A stretch of 57,289 nt of DNA from Natrialba taiwanensis DSM 12281. Lineage in GTDB: Archaea > Halobacteriota > Halobacteria > Halobacteriales > Natrialbaceae. The stretch covers positions 21,242 through 78,530 of the forward strand of contig NZ_AOIL01000012.1 in assembly GCF_000337595.1 (NCBI RefSeq), written 5' to 3'. Position 1 is the stretch's first letter. Each line of letters begins with the position of its first letter. The position numbers were made by a program, and so were the translations under genes. The notes under the pieces are model-generated. The model ran no database searches. It had not been told where the DNA came from and was given only the letters and a program-made list of their open reading frames with translations. This document shows positions 41,058-49,320 of the stretch, piece by piece.

Positions 41058-42253
41058 CGATCTACCGAACTCGAGCCGCCCTTCGACATCAATTCAGAGA
41101 CGTTCTCAACTTTTACTACCCGGACTGTCTCGACACACGGATCGGCGGCTACATCGCCCAACTCGACGAACGGGACGGCCACGTCTACGACGAGCGCACC
41201 CGACACCTCGTCGCCACGGCCCGCGGCGTCCACAACTTCAGCCTCGGCGTCCTGGCCGACGGTCCCCACTGGTGTCGCCACGCCGCCGAACACGGCCTGC
41301 GCTTTCTCTCGACGGCCCACTGGGACTCCGCTACCGAGGGGTACGACTGGCTGCTCGACGGCCGAACGCCGACCGACCGAACGCGATACTGCTACGGCCA
41401 CGCGTTCGTTCTCCTCGCGAGCGCCCGCGCGCTCCAAGCCGGGATTCCCGGCGCACGCGCCGAACTCGAGCGCGCCTTCGCTGTGCTCGAAGAGCGCTTC
41501 TGGGAGCCGACTCACGAACTGTACGCCGACCAGGCCGCCCCGGACTGGACGCGAGTCGATCCCTATCGCGGGCAAAACGCGAATATGCACGCCTGCGAGG
41601 CCCTGCTCGCAGCCTACGAGGCGACCAACGAAGAGCGCTATCTGGACCGCGCATACACGGTTGCCGACCGGTTCACCCGACAACTCACGCGGACGCACGA
41701 CCCCGACGAACTCCTCTGGGAACACTACACCGAATCCTGGGACCCGGACTGGTCGCACAACGCCGATAATCCGCGCCACCAGTTCCGTCCACCGGGCTTC
41801 CAGCCAGGCCACCACGCCGAATGGGCGAAACTCCTCGCGCTGCTTGCGGACCATCACTCGGCGGACTGGCTTCTGCCGCGCGCACGCGAACTGTTCGACG
41901 CCGCAGTTGAACTCGGCTGGGACGACGAGTTCAGCGGGCTCTATTACACGGTCGAGTCGGACGGGACGCCGATCGTCCCCGACAAGTACGGCTGGGCGCA
42001 CGCGGAGGCGATCGGCGCGAGCGCGCTGTTGAGTCGGGAGGACGAGGCCTATCTGTCGTGGTACGACCGTCTCTGGGAGTACGCTGAGTCGCACCTGATC
42101 AATCCGCGGTACGGCAACTGGTACGAGCGGCTGGCACGCGACCACGAGCGGGAGGGGCCGAACCGCGGGACGGCGGTCGAGCCGGGCTACCATCCGTTGA
42201 CGAACTGCTGGCTTGCGATGGATGCCATTGCGGACGACACGGGTGAGAAGTGA
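41054..42253 (+). CDS. N-acylglucosamine 2-epimerase (AGE) family protein
   Basis: A 399-residue alpha6/alpha6-barrel protein of the AGE/cellobiose-epimerase family, acting on free sugars. Typical motifs: GGYIAQLD, VATARGVHNFSLG, RYCYGHAFVLLASARA, GQNANMHACEALLAAYEAT, QPGHHAEWAKLL and the final PLTNCWLAMDAIAD. Conserved His in YGHAF, NMHAC and GHHAEW are the expected catalytic positions. Sugar specificity is open. The GTG start overlaps the mini-ORF stop. Confidence 0.9.
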   Translation: MTIYRTRAALRHQFRDVLNFYYPDCLDTRIGGYIAQLDERDGHVYDERTRHLVATARGVHNFSLGVLADGPHWCRHAAEHGLRFLSTAHWDSATEGYDWLLDGRTPTDRTRYCYGHAFVLLASARALQAGIPGARAELERAFAVLEERFWEPTHELYADQAAPDWTRVDPYRGQNANMHACEALLAAYEATNEERYLDRAYTVADRFTRQLTRTHDPDELLWEHYTESWDPDWSHNADNPRHQFRPPGFQPGHHAEWAKLLALLADHHSADWLLPRARELFDAAVELGWDDEFSGLYYTVESDGTPIVPDKYGWAHAEAIGASALLSREDEAYLSWYDRLWEYAESHLINPRYGNWYERLARDHEREGPNRGTAVEPGYHPLTNCWLAMDAIADDTGEK

Positions 42254-42283
42254 AGGCGGTGTCGACGGCGGACCGCCGGTGAC

Positions 42284-42478
42284 TCAGTTCGTCGCGCGGT
42301 ACTCGCCGTGTTTGACGCCGATCGCGAGCATGATCGCGCCGAACACGGCCATCGACGGTGTGACCATCATCAGGATCGTGTCCGTGCCCATACTAACCGG
42401 CATCATCACCATCGCGGCCGTTCCGATGGCGACGATCAGGACGAACGCGCCAATCGTCTTCGGCAGGTCGAGTGCCAT
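42284..42478 (-). CDS. small two-helix membrane protein
   Basis: A 64-residue protein with two hydrophobic segments (FVLIVAIGTAAMVMMPV, about residues 11-27, and ILMMVTPSMAVFGAIMLAIG, about 35-54) and a basic C-terminus ending HGEYRATN. It looks like one of the short conserved haloarchaeal membrane proteins (DUF73xx names are in use; number not certain). ATG 42478 is chosen by where the helix pattern begins. Converges on the AGE gene. Confidence 0.72.
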   Translation of the reverse strand: MALDLPKTIGAFVLIVAIGTAAMVMMPVSMGTDTILMMVTPSMAVFGAIMLAIGVKHGEYRATN

Positions 42479-42574
42479 ACTCGCTCCTCGGGACCGAATC
42501 GGCCTAACGTTATCGAAACTGACTGTTCGTTCACTGGCAATCAAACGGATGCCGGTTCTCAGAATCGCGGGAAC

Positions 42575-43324
42575 TCACTCGGAGGGTCGAACCAGGTTCG
42601 CCAGCGCCACGACGCTTCCGAAGAACCAGCCGAGCGGGAACGAAATGCCGACCCACATCGCCGCGTAGGCCGCCCCTTCGAGTTCGTAGTTCGACCGCAG
42701 GAACTCGTTGAGGCCGCCGACGTGGAGGACGTTATCGAGCGCCCAGGCGGCGAACTCGTAGCTGGGTTCGAGGATAGCGCCCTCGAGCGAGGGGGTGACG
42801 AGGGCGGCGACGACCGGCGGGAGGAACAGCGCGGTCATCGCGAACGGATAGGCGAGGAGCACGGAGACGAACCGTCCGCCCGCCTTCGAGAACCCGGCTG
42901 CAAGCGCCGTCGAGACGGTTGCGACGGCACTGGCAGCGGCGATCGCGACGGTCTCCTCCATCGGAAGCTGCAGGTGAGCAACGACGGTTAGCGTCCCCCA
43001 GACGAGGAGGGCGATACCGGTAACGCCAACGATGCCGAGTCGCGTCCGCGTCGAGTCGAGTTTCGCCGCGTAGTAGCGGGTTGCAAAGCCGAGAACGGTA
43101 AGCGGATACATGACGAGTAGCCCGATCGTGCCGAGCACGCTCCAGAGGTAGTAGGTGCTTTTCTGCGGAAGCGTTTCGGGTTGCCACTTTCCCATGACGG
43201 AGTGGCCGCGGCCGCGCTGTCGCGGGAAGACCAGTTCCATCCAGGCGCCGTGTAACTGGGTCAGGTCGGCCCTGATCGCGCCGACGATCCCCCCACCGCC
43301 GCCACGTTGCGTACGGGTTGACAT
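42575..43324 (-). CDS. YIP1-family membrane protein
   Basis: A 249-residue protein: a soluble N-terminal part (Gly-rich start, MELVFPRQRG, then ETLPQKSTYYLWS) followed by five hydrophobic helices (about 60-80, 95-115, 122-145, 152-172, 225-245). This is the Yip1/DUF1282 layout seen in archaeal membrane proteins of unknown role. AGTTTACGG on the minus strand about 31 bases upstream may be TATA. Same direction as the gene at 42284. Confidence 0.75.
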   Translation of the reverse strand: MSTRTQRGGGGGIVGAIRADLTQLHGAWMELVFPRQRGRGHSVMGKWQPETLPQKSTYYLWSVLGTIGLLVMYPLTVLGFATRYYAAKLDSTRTRLGIVGVTGIALLVWGTLTVVAHLQLPMEETVAIAAASAVATVSTALAAGFSKAGGRFVSVLLAYPFAMTALFLPPVVAALVTPSLEGAILEPSYEFAAWALDNVLHVGGLNEFLRSNYELEGAAYAAMWVGISFPLGWFFGSVVALANLVRPSE

Positions 43325-43443
43325 ACGTGAGCCAAAAAACTGACGTACCGTAAACTTTCCTCCTTTTCTGTGTTTCAGCCTTCTCTAGACGTATAGAAAT
43401 GGACGGCGTCTCGATCCGACGGCCCGAAAGCGAGGTCCGCCTG

Positions 43444-44286
43444 TCAGTTCCAGGGACCGAACTCGGGATCGACCTGGCGACTCGTTTCGTCGATCGCGTC
43501 GATCGCATCGACGTCTTCCTGCTCGAGTTCAAGCGTCAGGGAGTCCCAGTTGTCCCGAATGTGTGCCTCGCCCGTCGCCTTCGGAATCGCGGTGACGCCC
43601 TTCTCGCGCAGCCAGGCGAGGCTAACCTGCGCTTCGCTGGCGTCGTGTTTGGCCGCGATATCCTGAATTGCTGGCTGCTCAAACACAGCACCCCGGGCCA
43701 GGGGCGAGTAGGCGACGACTTCGACGTCGTTTTGCTCGCAGGTTGCGCGGATCTCCTCCTGTGGCAGCAGCGGGTGGAGTTCGACCTGGTTTGCGAAGAT
43801 CGGCGCGTCGCAGACGTCGACGGCCGTTTCGACCTGTTCGGGGAGGAAGTTGCTGACGCCGACGTTCTCGATCAGCCCCTCATCGTACAGTTCCGAGAAG
43901 GCCGACAGCGTCTCCTCGGCGTCGTACGTTCGGGACGGCCAGTGGATGTACAGCAGGTCCAGGTAGTCGACGCCGAGGCGGTCGATACTCGCGCGAGCGG
44001 TCTCGAGCACGTCGTCGTGGGAGAGGTTCGAGATCCAAATCTTGGTCGCGAGGAAGATGTCCTCGCGGTCGACGTTCGCGCGAGCGATACCCTCGCCGAC
44101 CGCTTCCTCGTTGTCGTAGGCCTGTGCAGTGTCGATGTGGCGATAGCCCGTTTCGAGCGCCGTTCGAACGCTTTCGGTGCAGTCCTCCGGGTCGTCGTTC
44201 TGCCAGGTTCCGAGTCCGAGCATCGGCATGCCGTTTGCGGTCGGACACGTCTCTGGAGCGATCGTCTCAACGTTGTCGGCAACCAT
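43444..44286 (-). CDS. aldo/keto reductase
   Basis: A 280-residue NADPH-dependent TIM-barrel reductase. The tetrad is visible as Asp and Tyr in DTAQAYDNEEAVGEG, Lys in FLATKIWISNL and His in LLYIHWPS; the cofactor region near the C-terminus reads IPKATGEAHIRDN. Similar to 2,5-diketo-gluconate reductase-type archaeal AKRs; substrate unknown. Single gene between the YIP1 and geranylgeranyl reductase genes, all on the minus strand. Confidence 0.93.
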   Translation of the reverse strand: MVADNVETIAPETCPTANGMPMLGLGTWQNDDPEDCTESVRTALETGYRHIDTAQAYDNEEAVGEGIARANVDREDIFLATKIWISNLSHDDVLETARASIDRLGVDYLDLLYIHWPSRTYDAEETLSAFSELYDEGLIENVGVSNFLPEQVETAVDVCDAPIFANQVELHPLLPQEEIRATCEQNDVEVVAYSPLARGAVFEQPAIQDIAAKHDASEAQVSLAWLREKGVTAIPKATGEAHIRDNWDSLTLELEQEDVDAIDAIDETSRQVDPEFGPWN

Positions 44287-44390
44287 GTCCGAATCAAGGG
44301 GCGGGACGCGAAAATGGGTTTGGGTTACGGATGGACTGTGATCACCAGAGACACACTCACACCGGCGGAGAACCGCCAGACCGAGTCGGG

Positions 44391-45767
44391 TTAGTACTTC
44401 GGACTGGCTCCCGTAATATCGTATACCTGGTCCATCAACGCATCACGTTCTGCCTGCCAGGCATCGAAGTGACCGGGGCTATCGGGATAGCTGTCGTACA
44501 CGTCCTTGAGCGAGCCGGCGGCGTCCTGGACCTTGTAGAGTTCATAAAGGGTACCCCAGTGGCCGAAGGTCTTCATGACCGTCTTGAGCTTGAGCCCGAA
44601 ACTCATCTCGGCGGTCCCCTTCTTGCCGATCGCGTCGACGAGTTGTTGGCCCGGAATCGCGGTGACGACCGAGACGAGTTCACCGAGGTCGTGGGCGGTG
44701 CCGAAGATGTTGTAGAGGTCCATCGCGGCGAAGCGCTTGCCGAAGTCGGTCTGGACGCGTTGGTTGTACTCCCAGAGGGCGGCTTCGCTCACGTCGCCGT
44801 CAGCGATCGCGTCGACGGCGACCTGTGCGGCCCAGTGGGCGGCCTTTGCGGCACCGGGGATTCCGCCGCCGGTACAGGGGTTGACGTGCCCCGCGGCGTC
44901 GCCGACGGCCACGTAGCCGGGGTGGACCGCCGAGTCGTAGGGTCGCCGCGTCGGGAGCGCAGCGCCGAGTTTGTTCTTGACCGTGGCGTCTGCGAACTCG
45001 GCGCGATTGGCGATGTCGTTTTTGAGCACGTCGACGAGTTCCATCGGCTCCTCGGTCATCTGGAAGCCCAGGCCGGCGTTGATCTCGGTCGCCGAGCGCG
45101 GGAAGTACCAGAGATAACCCAGTTCCTCGGTGGGCTTGAACACGAGCGCGTCGTCCCACTCGACCGGTTCGGGAATCTCGAGCACTTCTCGGTAGGCCGA
45201 GCAGAACTGCGAGTAGTTCACGTTCGTATCGAACGTCGAGGCGGAGAGGTCGGCCTTGTCCTGCAGGACCGAGAGCGCGCCCGCGGCGTCGATGACGATC
45301 TCGGCCCCGTACTCGAGGGGGTCGCCGTCCCTGACTGCGGTGACGCCTCGCACCGTGCCGTTCGGTTGAATCACGTCGTTGACGACCGTATTGTAGTGGA
45401 TGTCGACGCCGGCCCGAGCGGTTTCCTCCAAGAGGATCTGGCCGTACTTCCAGCGGTCGACGACGCCGCCCGTCTCGTTGAACGGGATCTCGATCGTCTC
45501 CTCGGTCTCGGGGTTCTCGAAGACGGCGCGTTCGATCCCCTGGTTCGTAAACGCCTCGTCCTTGAGCCGCTCGCGATCGAGGACGTCGGGGAACGAACTC
45601 TTTCCTTTGATCCCGTCGCCGCAGGCGATGTATCCCCCCTCCTCCTCGCTTTTCCGTTCGAGGAGGACGACGTCGAGCCCTTCTCGGGCGGCGGTCGTCG
45701 CAGCGAAGCAGCCGGCAGTCCCCCCGCCGACGACCACAATATCGTAGGCCTCCGTAGCCGAAGTCAT
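44391..45767 (-). CDS. geranylgeranyl reductase-family FAD oxidoreductase
   Basis: A 458-residue flavoprotein of the family that saturates isoprenoid chains of archaeal lipids or menaquinone. Motifs: VVVGGGTAGCFAATTA (FAD loop), VVLLERKSEEEGGYIACGDGIKG (family-specific second segment), and VAVGDAAGHVNPCTGGGIPGA (FAD ribityl site). Haloarchaea have several paralogues, so whether this is the main membrane-lipid enzyme or an isoprenoid-quinone one cannot be told. It is a single gene with a leader of about 110 bases to the PAC2 stop. Confidence 0.88.
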   Translation of the reverse strand: MTSATEAYDIVVVGGGTAGCFAATTAAREGLDVVLLERKSEEEGGYIACGDGIKGKSSFPDVLDRERLKDEAFTNQGIERAVFENPETEETIEIPFNETGGVVDRWKYGQILLEETARAGVDIHYNTVVNDVIQPNGTVRGVTAVRDGDPLEYGAEIVIDAAGALSVLQDKADLSASTFDTNVNYSQFCSAYREVLEIPEPVEWDDALVFKPTEELGYLWYFPRSATEINAGLGFQMTEEPMELVDVLKNDIANRAEFADATVKNKLGAALPTRRPYDSAVHPGYVAVGDAAGHVNPCTGGGIPGAAKAAHWAAQVAVDAIADGDVSEAALWEYNQRVQTDFGKRFAAMDLYNIFGTAHDLGELVSVVTAIPGQQLVDAIGKKGTAEMSFGLKLKTVMKTFGHWGTLYELYKVQDAAGSLKDVYDSYPDSPGHFDAWQAERDALMDQVYDITGASPKY

Positions 45768-45879
45768 CTCTGTTCCGGTCGAAGGGTATCAAGAATAAAA
45801 AATACGTGGGAAGTGTTTTGATGCCGTCAGAAGGACGGAATTCCCGATTTCGGTCCGAAATCGAGTATCCGATCTCTCG

Positions 45880-46626
45880 TTACTGGTACATTCGAAGCGG
45901 CTGCGCCTGCGTACTCTGTTCCTGGCCGGCGGCTTGCATCTGCTGTGCGAGTTGTTCGCGCTTCTCGCGAATCTCCTCGGCCCGCTCGACGAGTTCGCGA
46001 ACGTCGACGGAGAGGTCGGCGAGTGGCGCGATGGCGTCATCGAGGAGGATGCTCGCGGCCTCGGGGTCGGGGAACTGCGGACTGCATTCGACGACGAGGC
46101 CGAGGCTGTCGTAGTCGGCCTGGGCGGCGTGGTTGATGAGCGCGCCGGTTGGGCCGGTAACTACGCCGTTTTCGGGAGGAACGTCGATTTCGCGCTCGTC
46201 GAGGAGGGTGGCCGCGTCGCCGGTCGCGATGCCGTAGAGGTCGGGTTGCCGGCCGTCGTCGCGTTCGGCCGGAAGGCCGCTGAGATAGAGCGGCGTCGCC
46301 CCGTGGTCGACGATCCAGTTCGTTATGCACTGAGCCACGTCACCGAGTGCTTCCGATCGAATCGGTGCATCGCTCTGGAGAGCGAGCAGGTTGTGTTCCT
46401 CGCTGATGTAGAGCCTGACAGGCGGGCGCGCAGTCCGGTCACCGCTTCGGTAGACGCCGACGCGGGGGAGTCCATCGCAGTGGACGCTCGCGTAGTAGCG
46501 CATATCGAGTTCGTCCACGAGGTGGTCAGTCGCGATCTTGCCGACGAGGCCGAGCCCGGGAAAGCCCTCGACGAAGGTGGGATTTTCGAGCGTGGCTTCG
46601 TCCCCCTGCAGGCTGATTCGTGCCAT
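45880..46626 (-). CDS. PAC2-family proteasome-assembly-chaperone-like protein
   Basis: A 248-residue protein of the archaeal PAC2/DUF75 family (ENPTFVEGFPGLGLVGKIATDHLV at the start, LYLSGLPAERDD, GVVTGPTGALINHA), related to eukaryotic proteasome assembly chaperones. In archaea its role is unproven. The C-terminus (about residues 205-248) is a charged helix then Gln-rich. ATG 46626 starts the conserved part; the frame to 46677 runs into the divergent promoter of the methyltransferase. Confidence 0.88.
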   Translation of the reverse strand: MARISLQGDEATLENPTFVEGFPGLGLVGKIATDHLVDELDMRYYASVHCDGLPRVGVYRSGDRTARPPVRLYISEEHNLLALQSDAPIRSEALGDVAQCITNWIVDHGATPLYLSGLPAERDDGRQPDLYGIATGDAATLLDEREIDVPPENGVVTGPTGALINHAAQADYDSLGLVVECSPQFPDPEAASILLDDAIAPLADLSVDVRELVERAEEIREKREQLAQQMQAAGQEQSTQAQPLRMYQ

Positions 46627-46737
46627 GGATTGGCAGACACGGTGGATCGCCATAAAAACGACGCCGACTTCTGACAAGCGAACGCGATGGGACGGCCTTC
46701 GAAACCCACAAACGCCGGGCGTTCGAACCGGGTGCTA

Positions 46738-47646
46738 ATGGAGCCACTCGAGCGGTATCGACCGATTATCGACGACTTCGAGGCGTTTCTCGCCGCCTGC
46801 GAGCGACCGCTCGGCAACGCCGTGCGCGTGAACACGATCAAGACCTCGGTCGAACGCGCGACGACCGCCCTCGAGGAGGACGGCGTCGCCTACGATCAGG
46901 CCGACTGGAACCCGCGCGTGCTTCGCCTCGAGACGAACTCGCCGGGGTCGACGTGGACTTCGTTCCACGGCTTCACGCACGGTCAGGAGGAGGTTTCGGC
47001 GGTCCCACCGGTCGTCCTCGATCCCCGACCCGGCGACCGCGTCTGGGACTGCTGTGCGGCCCCGGGCGGGAAGGCGACCCAGCTCGCCGCGCTGATGGAC
47101 GATCGCGGGACAGTTGTCGCAAACGACAGCAATCTCGGTCGCATCTCGGCGCTGCGGTTCAACGCCGAACGCCTCGGTGCGACCAGCCTCGCCGTGACGA
47201 ACGACGACGCGCGCAACTATTCCCTGCAGCGGTTCCCGTTCGACGAGTTCGATCGCGCGCTCGTCGACGCACCCTGCTCTTGCGAGGGGACGATCCGGAA
47301 GAACCCCGACGCGCTCGACAACTGGTCGCCGGACCACATCAACTCCGTCGCAGGCATTCAGAAGGGTATCCTCCGCCGCGCGCTTCAGGCGACCTGCGAG
47401 GGCGGTACCGTCGTCTACTCGACGTGTACCTTCGCGCCCGAGGAGAACGAGGCCGTCGTCCAGCACGCCCTCGAGACGGAAGACTGCCGCGTCGTCGACT
47501 TCGATCTCGGTCTCGAGTACGCGCCCGGCCTCGCCGAATGGGACGGCGAGACGTTCGACGCCGCGCTCGAACGGGCCGCGCGGATCTACCCGCACCACAA
47601 CGACACGGGCGGCTTTTTTGTGGCGAAACTGGAGGTGACCGCCTGA
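46738..47646 (+). CDS. Nop2/RsmB-family RNA (cytosine-5) methyltransferase
   Basis: A 302-residue SAM-dependent m5C methyltransferase. SAM motif I is CCAAPGGKATQLAAL, motif IV with the releasing Cys is VDAPCSCEGT, and motif VI with the catalytic Cys is YSTCTFAPEENE. It modifies tRNA or rRNA; target unknown. ATG 46738 begins the conserved region. Its TGA overlaps the next ATG (TGATG at 47644-47648), tying it to a protein that may supply the RNA-binding C-terminal part. Confidence 0.92.
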   Translation: MEPLERYRPIIDDFEAFLAACERPLGNAVRVNTIKTSVERATTALEEDGVAYDQADWNPRVLRLETNSPGSTWTSFHGFTHGQEEVSAVPPVVLDPRPGDRVWDCCAAPGGKATQLAALMDDRGTVVANDSNLGRISALRFNAERLGATSLAVTNDDARNYSLQRFPFDEFDRALVDAPCSCEGTIRKNPDALDNWSPDHINSVAGIQKGILRRALQATCEGGTVVYSTCTFAPEENEAVVQHALETEDCRVVDFDLGLEYAPGLAEWDGETFDAALERAARIYPHHNDTGGFFVAKLEVTA

Positions 47647-48197
47647 TGGAAGACGACACAACCGACGAGAGGGCCGACGACGCGGAGCGAGAACTCGAGC
47701 AAAACGTCGGCCAGCGGTTCGGCCGTCTGCCCGAAACCGCCGCCGAGCGGACCGTCGAGGGCCGCGCCAGCCGCGAGGAGGTCCTCGAGTTCTTCGCGGA
47801 CCGCTTTGCCATTCCGCCGGCAACCTTCGATGACGACACGTTCTGGGAGAAGGGTGCGGGCAAGATCTGGCTCTACAGTGGGGAGGCTTCGACGCCGGTC
47901 GAAATCGAGGCCATCGGTATGACCTGCCTGCGCACCCGCCAGGAGCACTGGAAGCCGACCACGGACTTCGTCCAACGCTTCGGCCACCACGCCAGCGAGT
48001 GCGTGATCGACTTGGATCGCGAGCAGGCCCGACGGTTCGCCGCGGGCGAGGATCAAGAACTCGCGTGGGACGGCGACTGGGGCTACCTGATCGCGGCCCA
48101 CACCGTTGCAGGCGAGCGCGAACCGCTCGGCGTCGGCCTGTACGTCCACGGCGAACTGCGCTCGATGGTGCCGAAGGGACGCCAGCGCGACCTCTAG
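47646..48197 (+). CDS. partner protein of the Nop2/RsmB methyltransferase, probable RNA-binding
   Basis: A 183-residue acidic protein (about residues 35-60 RASREEVLEFFADRFAIPP; WEKGAGKIWLY; HASECVIDLDREQARRFAAGEDQEL; GYLIAAHTVAGEREPLGVGLYVHGELRSMVPKGRQRDL). The last stretch resembles the PUA-like C-terminal domain found fused to bacterial RsmF/Nop2 enzymes, so here the domain seems to be a separate polypeptide. The start overlaps the methyltransferase stop, supporting a two-subunit enzyme. Haloarchaeal family, DUF71xx name uncertain. Confidence 0.8.
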   Translation: MEDDTTDERADDAERELEQNVGQRFGRLPETAAERTVEGRASREEVLEFFADRFAIPPATFDDDTFWEKGAGKIWLYSGEASTPVEIEAIGMTCLRTRQEHWKPTTDFVQRFGHHASECVIDLDREQARRFAAGEDQELAWDGDWGYLIAAHTVAGEREPLGVGLYVHGELRSMVPKGRQRDL

Positions 48198-48462
48198 TCG
48201 TCGCCCGCCGGTAGATTGTCGCGTTTTCGGCGGTACCGCCCAATCGACCAGCCCGTGAAAAGACGGCTGTCTCGCCCCTGCTTGGTCGTGCTAAACTCTG
48301 AGTCGCCGGTCGTCCTGCTGTTTCCCGCTGGCCGGCACACGCCCGTTCCGATGCTTCCCGGCGTCGAACCGGGCATTCTTCCGGTGACAATCGTCTTTTG
48401 TGCGATCGGCCTCGTGGATCTCGCTCGCACGGGCTACGAGAGACTGACCACCGAAGAACGAC
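48198..48462 (+). other. 265-base gap, possible membrane-peptide frame
   Basis: A plus-strand frame from 48216 contains a hydrophobic stretch (GILPVTIVFCAIGLVDLA, ATG 48351) followed by a charged segment, but it continues into the antisense of the next gene without a stop. I cannot call it a gene. No promoter is evident. Confidence 0.3.
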
Positions 48463-49173
48463 TCAGCCGCGGACGGCACCGTAGAGCGCTCGCACCGTCG
48501 CCGGACCGTTCTCGAGCAGCGCCCTTGGAAACCGCCGCCTCGCTCCCGCTAGCGCGAACTCGAGCGCCCGCGTTGCATCCTCGAGAACGCCTGCGCCATG
48601 GCCAACGAGAACTCGATCCGGCTCGAGTTCACGAAGCGAGCGGGGCGGGTCGAGTCGGCGAAACAGTTCGAGCCCGATTCGCTCGTCGCCAATGGTATAG
48701 GGATCGACGGTCCCCATCGATTCGGGGACGTACAGGGTGTTGTGATCGTCCCAGTACAGAATCGCCTCGTTCCACAGCGGGATCGGTTCGCAGCGAACGG
48801 TTCGGACCGCCGGGTCGACCGATTCCTCGTAGCGGCGTACCGACTCGCCCGTGCGCTCGTCGACCCGTCCCATCCATTCCGGGACGAAGACCGGCACATC
48901 GTACCGGTGTGCGAACCGGTCCGCGTCGCGGGTGTGCCAGTTCGAACAGATCGCAACGCCCGCGACGTCGTCCTCGCGGTCGGCGATGAACTCGTCGAGC
49001 AGGTCGTCGACGCCGGGTGCCCAGAGGGGGTCAAGCAGCCAGATACCGTCGGCACCGGCGACCGCGTGACTCGCTCGACGGCTGCCTTCGTCGGGATGGG
49101 CAAGCCAGCCGACGCCGTCGTCCCAGCGGTCGATCTCCCGGTATTCGGCTGGAACACCTCGATCGTATATCAT
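48463..49173 (-). CDS. degenerate metallo-beta-lactamase-fold protein
   Basis: A 236-residue protein with an MBL-like order: DGIWLLDPLWAPGVDDLL, then CSNWHTRDADRFAHRYDVPVFVPE where active enzymes have HxHxDH, and VLVGHGAGVLEDA near the C-terminus retaining a GHG. The first metal His is Asn (NWHTRD), so at most part of the metal site remains. Common as an unassigned haloarchaeal protein. ATG 49173 (MIYDRGVPAEYREIDRWDDG). Confidence 0.75.
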   Translation of the reverse strand: MIYDRGVPAEYREIDRWDDGVGWLAHPDEGSRRASHAVAGADGIWLLDPLWAPGVDDLLDEFIADREDDVAGVAICSNWHTRDADRFAHRYDVPVFVPEWMGRVDERTGESVRRYEESVDPAVRTVRCEPIPLWNEAILYWDDHNTLYVPESMGTVDPYTIGDERIGLELFRRLDPPRSLRELEPDRVLVGHGAGVLEDATRALEFALAGARRRFPRALLENGPATVRALYGAVRG

Positions 49174-49320
49174 ACGCGCCTATCGACCCGAACGATAATA
49201 ACGGTGTTCGCTCCCCGCGTTTTCGGAGCGCGAAACCGGCGATCGGCTCGGTCGGTCGTACCCGGTGGCATCTCCGTCCCGAATCTCGATAGCCAGGGTC
49301 GTCTGACGCAGTGTCGCCGA

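Noticed and set aside
48216..48989. A 257-residue plus-strand frame over the MBL-like gene
   Set aside because: Most of it is antisense to the better-supported minus-strand protein; only the first 80 residues have any membrane-like stretch and there is no stop before the overlap.
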